Virus record (IMG/VR): IMGVR_UViG_3300022072_000001
Span: 1-46,931 of that record
From: a virus
DNA: 46,931 nt
Reading direction: 5' to 3' (one strand)
Notes under the pieces: generated by a model
The model's input: only the letters and a program-made list of their open reading frames with translations
Told to the model about the DNA's origin: nothing
Databases searched by the model: none
In this document: positions 38,726-45,061 of the stretch, one piece after another
Layout of the letters: each line of letters opens with the position of its first letter
How positions within the stretch are numbered: position 1 is the first letter of the stretch
Made by a program: the position numbers and the translations under genes

Positions 38726-39133
38726 ATGAATAGCAAGATAGTAAACGTATCATTAGATACCTATTTGAATAGCCTAAGTGACTATCCTAGCGCCTTTAAA
38801 GATTGTTTTGTATACTTGACTAAAGAGGTAGGAAAAAGCGTGGGAAGCATAGCAGAAACACTTTTTAAAAAAAGTGAATTTATTCGTAATAAATTTAAGT
38901 CAAAAGATAAATTTCACTTTAAATTAAAAAATCATGCTACCAGAAACACAAAAGTAAAAGAGAAAGAAATTTTTATAGCCCTAGTCAAAAGCTATGAACA
39001 ATTTTTACTGCCTTTTTTGGGCTTGGACAGCAACAATGCAAAGGACCAAGAAAGAATATCTGTACTGGAATTTCAAGTTAATGACCTGAAGGAAAGAATC
39101 AAAAGCATAGAATTAGCCCTAATGAAGGGGTGA
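38726..39133 (+). CDS. Hypothetical protein of the divergent switch region
   Basis: 135 residues. N-terminal part V-S-L-D-T-Y-L-N-S-L-S-D-Y-P-S-A-F-K-D-C, central basic part (F-K-S-K-D-K-F-H-F-K-L-K-N-H-A-T-R-N-T-K-V-K-E-K) and a C-terminal coiled coil (R-I-S-V-L-E-F-Q-V-N-D-L-K-E-R-I-K-S-I-E). Divergent from the HTH-like gene. Could be a dimeric DNA-binding regulator; no family recognised. Confidence 0.65.
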   Translation: MNSKIVNVSLDTYLNSLSDYPSAFKDCFVYLTKEVGKSVGSIAETLFKKSEFIRNKFKSKDKFHFKLKNHATRNTKVKEKEIFIALVKSYEQFLLPFLGLDSNNAKDQERISVLEFQVNDLKERIKSIELALMKG

Positions 39134-39190
39134 AATATTCAAAAATGGCAAAAAAATAATCTAAAAGTATTAACCTTTCATTTTTCCCAT

Positions 39191-39256
39191 TATATTTGTA
39201 AGGACAGAAACCCGACCGCCAAGGCTGGCAATCGGGTTTCAATTTTCAAATATCAA
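39191..39256 (+). promoter_or_regulatory. Promoter, leader hairpin and 14-mer before membrane protein gene
   Basis: TATATTTG (39191-39198) fits the -7 consensus. GAAACCCGA (39207-39215) pairs perfectly with TCGGGTTTC (39232-39240), starting at the expected transcript 5' end. TTTTCAAATATCAA follows at 39243-39256, ten bases before the ATG at 39266. The hairpin lacks a T-run, so it is more a leader element than a terminator. Confidence 0.6.
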
Positions 39257-39265
39257 TGTAAATGT

Positions 39266-40180
39266 ATGGAAAATACTGCTAAAAAACCTAATAATTCTTT
39301 GCGAATAGAAGGGAAGCCCCAAAAGCTTTCCTGGAATGAAATTACAAAAGCGGCAAATAAGCTGGCTACTTCAGACCCTATCTTATCAAAAAGAGAAAAG
39401 AAATTTTCTGCTTCCCTTACTTTTTTTCAAAAAAATATACATTGGCGAAATAAGGCTTTATTTTCCAGCTACCTGTGCGCCTTAATTTCCCTGTTTGGCA
39501 GTAGCCTTGGGGTTTATAGTTTTATTGAACCTAGCAACACAATGTCATATCTGATAGCCTTTGTTTTAGGTTGTTTGATTCTGGTAAATGAATATGGTTT
39601 TAGATATTTTGTAGACCAGTATGGGGATGAACTTTTTATTTTCAGAAATAAACTAAATAGCCATTTGCCTAAGTTTTTGTTTTTCTCCCTCGTTACCATC
39701 CTTATCACTTCAGGGGGGTTCTATAAATGGAACATAGAAAATCATGCTCCTGACCCTGCCCTATTGGCCATAAAGGCAGAAATCAAACAAAAGAAAATAG
39801 CATTAATACCTGAACAAGCTGCCTACGATTTATTTGTTAAACAATCGACTGTAAAAAGTGGACCAGACAAAGGGCGTGTTCAATACAATCTGGAAGGGTC
39901 TATAAATAAAGCAAAGCTAAATTTAGAAGATTTGAAAACAACTATAGCCAACCTAGAAAATGACATTAGAGGTAAAAAAGTACTAAACCCTAATTATCAA
40001 ACAGACGTATTAAGGAACTCTATTGCAGGGGCTTTCATCTTAATGCTGTTCGCCTTTTTCTACATTGGCTGCATGCTGTACATGTCCTACTTTGATAACC
40101 GCCACTATGGAGAAACCTACCCTAGTAAATACCTTTCTTATGTAGCAAAAAGAAACGCTGAAAAAGAAAATTTTCAATAG
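39266..40180 (+). CDS. Membrane protein with central coiled coil
   Basis: 304 residues. Hydrophobic segments: about 67-90 (F-S-S-Y-L-C-A-L-I-S-L-F-G-S-S-L-G-V-Y), 95-113 (M-S-Y-L-I-A-F-V-L-G-C-L-I-L), 138-155 (F-L-F-F-S-L-V-T-I-L-I-T-S-G-G) and 253-275 (A-G-A-F-I-L-M-L-F-A-F-F-Y-I-G-C). A charged helical region of about 100 residues separates the third and fourth. Not recognised. Early-type promoter, plus strand; superinfection exclusion or another membrane role is a guess. Confidence 0.65.
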   Translation: MENTAKKPNNSLRIEGKPQKLSWNEITKAANKLATSDPILSKREKKFSASLTFFQKNIHWRNKALFSSYLCALISLFGSSLGVYSFIEPSNTMSYLIAFVLGCLILVNEYGFRYFVDQYGDELFIFRNKLNSHLPKFLFFSLVTILITSGGFYKWNIENHAPDPALLAIKAEIKQKKIALIPEQAAYDLFVKQSTVKSGPDKGRVQYNLEGSINKAKLNLEDLKTTIANLENDIRGKKVLNPNYQTDVLRNSIAGAFILMLFAFFYIGCMLYMSYFDNRHYGETYPSKYLSYVAKRNAEKENFQ

Positions 40181-40647
40181 TGGATTCATTACCTGAAACG
40201 CCCTTTTCAATTCCTTTAGAAATTATTGAAAACGGGTTAATGGGTTCACATTCAGAACAGAAATTAGAACAGTTTCCAGAACAGTACAGAACAGTTCCAG
40301 AAATTGATAAAAAAACTGTTCAGAACAATACACGTGTACATGGTACACCGCTTGTTGAACAAGCTGGCAACAGCTTTTTAGAACAGAAATTAGAACAGTT
40401 TCCAGAACAGTACAGAACAGTTTCAGAAATTGATAAAAAAACAATTTTAACAACTCCGCAAGAAGATGTGGAAAAATGGAAACATAGAACAAAAATTTAT
40501 TTCAAAAGGTCCATTAAAAAAACCTCAAAAAAAGAAACAAAGGAAGCGAACAAAGAACGCTATTTGGAATACAAAGAGTTATTAGAAACTACTGGTAAAT
40601 TTTCCATAACAGAACATGATAATAGAATTGATATTATTGAAAAATAA
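40180..40647 (+). CDS. Repeat-containing protein of unknown function
   Basis: 155 residues from a GTG that overlaps the previous stop (TAGTG), so translation is coupled. Two copies of E-Q-K-L-E-Q-F-P-E-Q-Y-R-T-V-x-E-I-D-K-K-T lie 42 residues apart. The C-terminal part is very basic (K-W-K-H-R-T-K-I-Y-F-K-R-S-I-K-K-T-S-K-K-E), a possible DNA- or RNA-binding tail. No family recognised. The DNA has eight AGAACAG sites. Confidence 0.6.
   Translation: MDSLPETPFSIPLEIIENGLMGSHSEQKLEQFPEQYRTVPEIDKKTVQNNTRVHGTPLVEQAGNSFLEQKLEQFPEQYRTVSEIDKKTILTTPQEDVEKWKHRTKIYFKRSIKKTSKKETKEANKERYLEYKELLETTGKFSITEHDNRIDIIEK
40254..40443 (+). repeat. Direct repeat pair with eight AGAACAG sites
   Basis: A 63-base sequence at 40255-40317 recurs at 40381-40443 with one difference. 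Within each copy AGAACAG occurs four times, at 40254, 40266, 40278, 40288 and again 126 bases later (40380, 40392, 40404, 40414). Spacing of 12, 12 and 10 bases is roughly helical, so this may be an iteron-like protein-binding site as well as coding sequence. Confidence 0.7.
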
Positions 40648-40680
40648 TTTCAATTTTTAATACTTAATAAATCAAATATT

Positions 40681-40794
40681 ATGCAATTAGTTTACGTCTT
40701 AAAATGTCAACAATTTTTCAAGATAGGGTACACCACCGATTTAAAAGGTAGGATTTGCACCTTACAGACTGGCAACCCTTTTTTAAGAGGGTAG
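40681..40794 (+). pseudogene. Truncated GIY-YIG-like / T5orf172-type fragment
   Basis: 37 codons: M-Q-L-V-Y-V-L-K-C-Q-Q-F-F-K-I-G-Y-T-T-D-L-K-G-R-I-C-T-L-Q-T-G-N-P-F. This is the N-terminal part of the T5orf172/MUG113 branch of GIY-YIG-like domains (Y-V-L, K-I-G-Y-T, R-L-x-x-L-Q-T-G-N-P). It stops at a TAG next to a G-run (GGGTAGGGGGG). No continuation is clear; frame 40826-40936 is open but not recognisable. The leader is of the normal A/T-rich type, so decay seems recent. Confidence 0.6.
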
Positions 40795-40933
40795 GGGGGC
40801 AAATTTAATTTAGTCTAAAAGTTAGCAAAGTAAAAAGGGTAAAATTATCAGACGTATTAAAAGCCAAACTAGAAAGGGAAAAGGTAATGTGTGTATTCCT
40901 GTAAATCAGGAAGAAATGAGTGGTTTTGTTTAC

Positions 40934-40949
40934 TAAATTTGTATCTTTA
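40934..40949 (+). promoter_or_regulatory. Possible promoter elements in decayed region
   Basis: TAAATTTG (40934-40941) and TATCTTTA (40942-40949) resemble the -7 consensus, but no TTG at the right distance supports either. If used, the transcript would be about 130 nt and end at the hairpin 41081-41113, i.e. a possible small RNA with no reading frame. Confidence 0.25.
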
Positions 40950-41080
40950 CGGTCTAAAAAGAAAAATTTAACCTTAAAAAGTTGTTTAGAGAAACAAAAA
41001 CATAGACCTTTGTTACCACAAATCTTGTATGGATATTACCTTTTCGCCTTCTATTACTTTGGCAAAAAAGAAATTCTTTA

Positions 41081-41113
41081 AAATGACTCAACACTGGTAA
41101 TGTTGAGTCATTT
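41081..41113. terminator. Strong 13-bp hairpin, probable bidirectional terminator
   Basis: AAATGACTCAACA (41081-41093) and TGTTGAGTCATTT (41101-41113) pair perfectly around a seven-base loop. Flanking A and T runs are short, so termination is likely but not certain. No gene lies directly to the left. Confidence 0.7.
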
Positions 41114-41151
41114 CTCGTTTAGAATCTCTTTTATTTTAAAGACACTAGTGA

Positions 41152-41358
41152 TGCGTTATAAATCAAAGAGATTCAAGCAGTAGCCTTGGCACATTAACAA
41201 CAGCAAAAGAAACGATCGTAAAACCCAAACTAACTGCAAAAAAATGGCGTTCTAATGTATGGAATGACCTAAAAGAACAGGCCACTATTAAAACTGCTGA
41301 AATTGTTACACTATTGAAAGAAGATATAAAAAAGCCAGCGCCTGGTGCTGACTGGTAA
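41152..41358 (+). pseudogene. Reading-frame fragment without start codon
   Basis: An open frame of 68 codons with protein-like content: L-G-T-L-T-T-A-K-E-T-I-V-K-P-K-L-T-A-K-K-W-R-S-N-V-W-N-D-L, ending P-A-P-G-A-D-W. No ATG in frame; the ATG at 41151 is one base out of frame and stops after ten codons, so a single-base frameshift would restore a start. Probably a broken small gene. A terminator follows directly. Confidence 0.4.
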
Positions 41359-41379
41359 AGCTCCTATTTAGTAAGATTT

Positions 41380-41415
41380 AAAAAAGCCCTTTAGGGTTAA
41401 TTGAAAGGCTTTTTT
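41380..41415. terminator. Bidirectional terminator between converging frames
   Basis: AAAAAAGCC (41380-41388) pairs with GGCTTTTTT (41407-41415), with an inner CCCTTTAGGG. It ends plus-strand transcription from 41152-41358 and minus-strand transcription from the gene ending at 41416. Confidence 0.75.
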
Positions 41416-41682
<267 letters not shown>

Positions 41683-41757
41683 TATAATATATATAAATCT
41701 TATATCCTACTCAAAGGGGGTGATAAATATCATATAAAATATATAGAAAAGTTTACA

Positions 41758-41799
41758 GGTTATAGGTTAGGTTAGGTTAGGCTAGGTTATGTTAGGTTA
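41758..41799 (+). repeat. GGTTA tandem repeats
   Basis: Six GGTTA pentamers plus variants GGCTA and TGTTA in 42 bases (41758, 41765, 41770, 41775, 41785, 41795). The 41683-41907 stretch has no gene; it otherwise contains A/T-rich sequence and the terminator at 41842. Possible roles: iterated protein-binding site, origin or packaging-related signal. Confidence 0.85.
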
Positions 41800-41841
41800 A
41801 ACGGTCTGTAAGACAATAAGTTACAAATAAGAAATAAAAAT

Positions 41842-41873
41842 AAAGTCTATTACATATTAGTGTAATAGACTTT
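41842..41873 (-). terminator. Terminator at the end of the late operon
   Basis: AAAGTCTATTACA (41842-41854) pairs perfectly with TGTAATAGACTTT (41861-41873). On the minus strand ATTTTTATTTC follows. It lies 35 bases after the stop of the EF-hand gene and ends the tail/fibre/lysis operon on the circular map. Confidence 0.85.
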
Positions 41874-41907
41874 CTTAATAAAATATCAAGATGTAAAGGT
41901 ATTTTCT

Positions 41908-42291
41908 TTAAGCGGCTTTGCTTTTAGCAAAAAACTGAATGCTTTTATTTGCAAACTGAATATTATAATTTAACCACAATATTACGGTTTTTACATATTC
42001 TTCTGCGTTTTCTCGCCCATCTGGTAAAAAATCAAGTGATACAGTAAAATCTACTAATTCTTCTCTTTCTTCTGCTGTAATCTTGTCCTTTATTTCTTCT
42101 ACTATTCCCCCATAAATTCCGAATAAGGGTAAAGTTTGTGGTAAAACACTTACTAGATAGGCAGTTCTTTCACTACCATCAATTTTACCATCCTGGTTGC
42201 TGTCAGCACTAAATGAGGTTTTAACTATTCCAGCTACTACATTAAGCCCTCGCTTAATGTTTTCAACTCCATAATTATTAGCTTTTGCCAT
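41908..42291 (-). CDS. Protein with a canonical EF-hand loop
   Basis: 127 residues. The loop D30-S-N32-Q-D34-G35-K-I37-D-G-S-E41 has all canonical EF-hand calcium ligands. It is followed by a moderately hydrophobic stretch (Y-L-V-S-V-L-P-Q-T-L-P-L-F-G-I-Y-G-G-I) and helices. Last gene before the late terminator; leader CTTAAAATATCAATATCATG. Single EF-hand loops occur in virion and host-surface proteins; role here unknown. Confidence 0.65.
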   Translation of the reverse strand: MAKANNYGVENIKRGLNVVAGIVKTSFSADSNQDGKIDGSERTAYLVSVLPQTLPLFGIYGGIVEEIKDKITAEEREELVDFTVSLDFLPDGRENAEEYVKTVILWLNYNIQFANKSIQFFAKSKAA

Positions 42292-42322
42292 GATATTGAT
42301 ATTTTAAGATTAATTAATAAAT

Positions 42323-42727
42323 CTATTTGTAAAAGTCGACTATCAAATAAAGATAATCTGTACTACTTGGGTTGGTTGGTATGTGTTTTTCAAATGCTCT
42401 GTATTTGCATACTGCCCCCATTTCAAAAGTTTTGCCCTTTTCTTTGTCTGCCATTTTTCCAGCTAAAACAGTACATATTTCTAAGCAATCGTGCCAATGA
42501 ATATTAAAAGATTTTTGCGGCGGTATAGCTGTTAAAAATCGGCAATGATTTTCAGAATGTAATATTTTTAAATTAATTACGCCCTCTATTATCCTTTTTT
42601 CATTTAAGCCCCATTCTTGTACCTTTTTATAAGAAATGAAGTTATCCCAACTTAAATCCATTATTGAATTAATTTCGGACACTAGCCCCAAAATTTGCGG
42701 AATATCTTTAGCATTAGTTTTTAACAT
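42323..42727 (-). CDS. Cupin-like small protein
   Basis: 134 residues. F-N-I-H-W-H-D-C-L-E-I-C-T-V-L-A-G-K-M near residue 75-93 and Y-R-A-F-E-K-H-I-P-T-N near 109-119 follow the two-motif cupin layout (H-x-H-x-x-x-x-E, then G-x-x-x-x-x-P/H), giving likely metal ligands His78, His80, Glu84 and His115. Small cupins are found in several phages; substrate unknown. Starts inside the end of the preceding gene (14-base overlap). Confidence 0.6.
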   Translation of the reverse strand: MLKTNAKDIPQILGLVSEINSIMDLSWDNFISYKKVQEWGLNEKRIIEGVINLKILHSENHCRFLTAIPPQKSFNIHWHDCLEICTVLAGKMADKEKGKTFEMGAVCKYRAFEKHIPTNPSSTDYLYLIVDFYK

Positions 42728-43004
42728 TGTTTGAATTTTGTACTTTTTCGTAACAGTCTGGACAATGTTCTTTTAATTGCTCCAATAAATAATTTTGTTG
42801 AGCAATTGTTTGCGCCGCTTCAATTTCTTTTGGGACTTGTTCTATAATTCGTTTCTTCAATTTTTCTAGTTCTTCATATAGTAGATTGGTAGATTTATTT
42901 TTGTTGCTTTTCCATCTCAAATACGTTCCAACAAAACCACCTAGCCCCGTTACTATTACGGCTATAGCTTCCCAACTTTCTTTAATTGTTTGGAGAATCT
43001 GCAT
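42714..43004 (-). CDS. Membrane/coiled-coil protein, holin candidate
   Basis: 96 residues: one transmembrane segment (I-A-V-I-V-T-G-L-G-G-F-V-G-T-Y-L) near residue 13-29 followed by a long charged coiled coil (L-L-Y-E-E-L-E-K-L-K-K-R-I-I-E-Q-V) and C-P-D-C-Y. A single N-terminal membrane span with a coiled-coil tail fits class III-like holins or holin regulators and small spanin-like proteins. Directly after the exported proteins in the late operon. Confidence 0.5.
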   Translation of the reverse strand: MQILQTIKESWEAIAVIVTGLGGFVGTYLRWKSNKNKSTNLLYEELEKLKKRIIEQVPKEIEAAQTIAQQNYLLEQLKEHCPDCYEKVQNSNNVKN

Positions 43005-43036
43005 GGGTATAATTTTAATATAGAGAGAATAAAATA

Positions 43037-43612
43037 CTATCTGTTTTTCTTCGCTCGTAGTATAAACTTTGGCGTATCGGAGCGATAAATACCCTGTTTA
43101 GTTTTGTATAGATTCACCGTTTCCCCATCTATCCAATTTTTAAGCTGAACAAAGGACGGCGCTAATATATTGATGCTCCCTTTTCTAGTGCCGTCTTTTC
43201 TTATTACCCCTTTAGCATTGATAACTATAGGATGCCTCGTTGTGCTATCCTGCAAAACAAAATCCCCTACAAAATTGGGTAAAAATAAATCGTTAGAATA
43301 CTTAGTATAAGAGGTATCTGTATTCACTAACTTAACGGCTCTTATTAACGCTATTACCGCTTTTTCTTTTGTTAATTTTTCTACTTCCAAGCGACCTATT
43401 TCATCATAGGCTATTACCGCCTTTTGGAACAAAATAGCCAACGCCTCGGCGGTGTCCAGTTTTGCCGACTGCGTAAAAATGATACTTTCATCATCGTTTA
43501 CCGTGTTCTCCTTTATAATGTAGGTAGAATCTTGTTGGGTTATTTCAATAGTTTGTGCGCTAAGACTTACTAAAATGAGTATGAATATATTTAAGAATAA
43601 TAGCTTTTTCAT
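43037..43612 (-). CDS. Exported protein of the late operon
   Basis: 191 residues with a strong signal peptide (M-K-K-L-L-F-L-N-I-F-I-L-I-L-V-S-L-S-A-Q). The mature part includes E-I-T-Q-Q-D-S-T-Y-I-I-K, a helical region (L-I-R-A-V-K-L-V-N-T) and a basic beta-type end. Follows the S74 fibre by 39 bases. No family recognised; could be an attachment, exclusion or surface-modifying protein. Confidence 0.65.
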   Translation of the reverse strand: MKKLLFLNIFILILVSLSAQTIEITQQDSTYIIKENTVNDDESIIFTQSAKLDTAEALAILFQKAVIAYDEIGRLEVEKLTKEKAVIALIRAVKLVNTDTSYTKYSNDLFLPNFVGDFVLQDSTTRHPIVINAKGVIRKDGTRKGSINILAPSFVQLKNWIDGETVNLYKTKQGIYRSDTPKFILRAKKNR

Positions 43613-43651
43613 GTTTACCTAATTTTATTGATTTATAATTTTTTAGCTTTT

Positions 43652-45061
43652 TTATTTTCTTTTTTTTAACTTTTTAATGTCTTTTTGTAGTTGTTCAATT
43701 TGTGCCTGTTGGGCTTTCATTGCACCAATAAGCGGTGCAACTAATTGCGTATAATCCACGCCTAAAAATCCGTTTACGGGGTCAATGATTGATACCACTT
43801 GCGGAAAATGTTCTTTTACGTTTTGCGCAATAACGCCTAATTGAGTGCGCCCTTTTCCGTCTGCTTTCATTTTGAAAGAAACGGGGTTTATTTTTAATAT
43901 TTTTTCTAAGCTATTTTTAAGGGGTTCTATGTCTTTTTTTAGTCTACTATCTGAAACGTCTGTTAATGTTCCTGTGTATTCTATATCTCCCGTTATGGTT
44001 AGCGTATTGGTCGAAAAATCACCCCCTATCAAGGGCGTTGAGGTACTAGAATTGTCTATATATAGCTTGTCGCTGCCTGTCTCGTTATACCCTGCTTGGT
44101 GTCCTATAAATACATTATCGCTACCTGTTATATTACTATACCCTGCTTGTCTGCCGAAAAATGTATTTTTTTCGCCTGTCGTGTTCGCTATGCCTGTATT
44201 TTTCCCTATAAAAGTATTGTAGTTTCCTGTCGTGATTGCCGTTCCTGCCAATACGCCAAAAACGGTATTATCTGATAATTCATTATTCCCTTTGCCTATG
44301 TCGATGCTGCTTATTAAGGCATCACCGTTTACGTCTAATAGGGCAACTGGTGTTGTTGTGCCTATGCCTACATTACCCAAAGTATATAGATTACTGCCGC
44401 TTTCTAACCATTGCCCTAATTCCGATAAATTTCTCCATTTTGTGCCCGTAATAGTTGAAGTCAATATTTGTCCAATAGAACCTGTTGAAACAAAACTATC
44501 ATAAAACCCTCCTGTTAGTCTAAAGTCGCCTTGAATATGAAAATCAGTTGTGGGGGAGAGTGTATTAACGCCAAAGTTTCCCAAAGAGTGATTGAAAAAT
44601 AAATAAGAATTAATTGGGATTGCTGCTGCTCCTTGCACCCTTGTTGCAATAGCAAAGTTTTGTTCACTGTCTCCTATTACAATTCCATCTATTGCACTTG
44701 AACGCTGAAAACGCATCCTAGAACCGCCATCTTGTATTTGAAAGGCTGTAGCTGGTGCTCCGCCTATTCCGACCTTACCCGTATTGAAATAAATATTATT
44801 ACCTGTTCGTGTCCATTTTGAAGGACTAGACAAATCTACCCAAGCCGTTCCGTTGTACCCTTCAAATACGTTTGACAAATATCGAATAGTACCCGCATTG
44901 GTATTGGCTGTTGTGCCTATCCGAATAGCTCCGTTTACGTCAAGCCGCTCGGTCGGACTAGTGCCGCCGATATGTAATTGACTATTAGCATCCACCCTAA
45001 GTTGAGCCAAAGAAATTTGCATATATGCAAAAAATAAAACCCCTAATAATATCTTTTTCAT
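43652..45061 (-). CDS. Tail fibre/spike with C-terminal S74 chaperone domain
   Basis: 469 residues. Signal peptide 1-20 ending S-L-A-Q. Residues 30-50 have S-P-T-E-R-L-D-V-N-G-A-I-R-I-G, and again L-L-D-V-N-G-D near 240. Residues 250-330 are G-N-Y-N-T-F-I-G, G-E-K-N-T-F-F-G, S-D-N-V-F-I-G repeats as in beta-helical fibres. Residues about 370-469 are the intramolecular chaperone (peptidase S74) domain: S-D-S-R-L-K-K-D-I-E-P-L, the cleavage-site Ser, L-G-V-I-A-Q-N-V and V-D-Y-T-Q-L-V-A-P-L-I-G-A. The domain helps trimer folding and then cuts itself off. Confidence 0.85.
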   Translation of the reverse strand: MKKILLGVLFFAYMQISLAQLRVDANSQLHIGGTSPTERLDVNGAIRIGTTANTNAGTIRYLSNVFEGYNGTAWVDLSSPSKWTRTGNNIYFNTGKVGIGGAPATAFQIQDGGSRMRFQRSSAIDGIVIGDSEQNFAIATRVQGAAAIPINSYLFFNHSLGNFGVNTLSPTTDFHIQGDFRLTGGFYDSFVSTGSIGQILTSTITGTKWRNLSELGQWLESGSNLYTLGNVGIGTTTPVALLDVNGDALISSIDIGKGNNELSDNTVFGVLAGTAITTGNYNTFIGKNTGIANTTGEKNTFFGRQAGYSNITGSDNVFIGHQAGYNETGSDKLYIDNSSTSTPLIGGDFSTNTLTITGDIEYTGTLTDVSDSRLKKDIEPLKNSLEKILKINPVSFKMKADGKGRTQLGVIAQNVKEHFPQVVSIIDPVNGFLGVDYTQLVAPLIGAMKAQQAQIEQLQKDIKKLKKRK

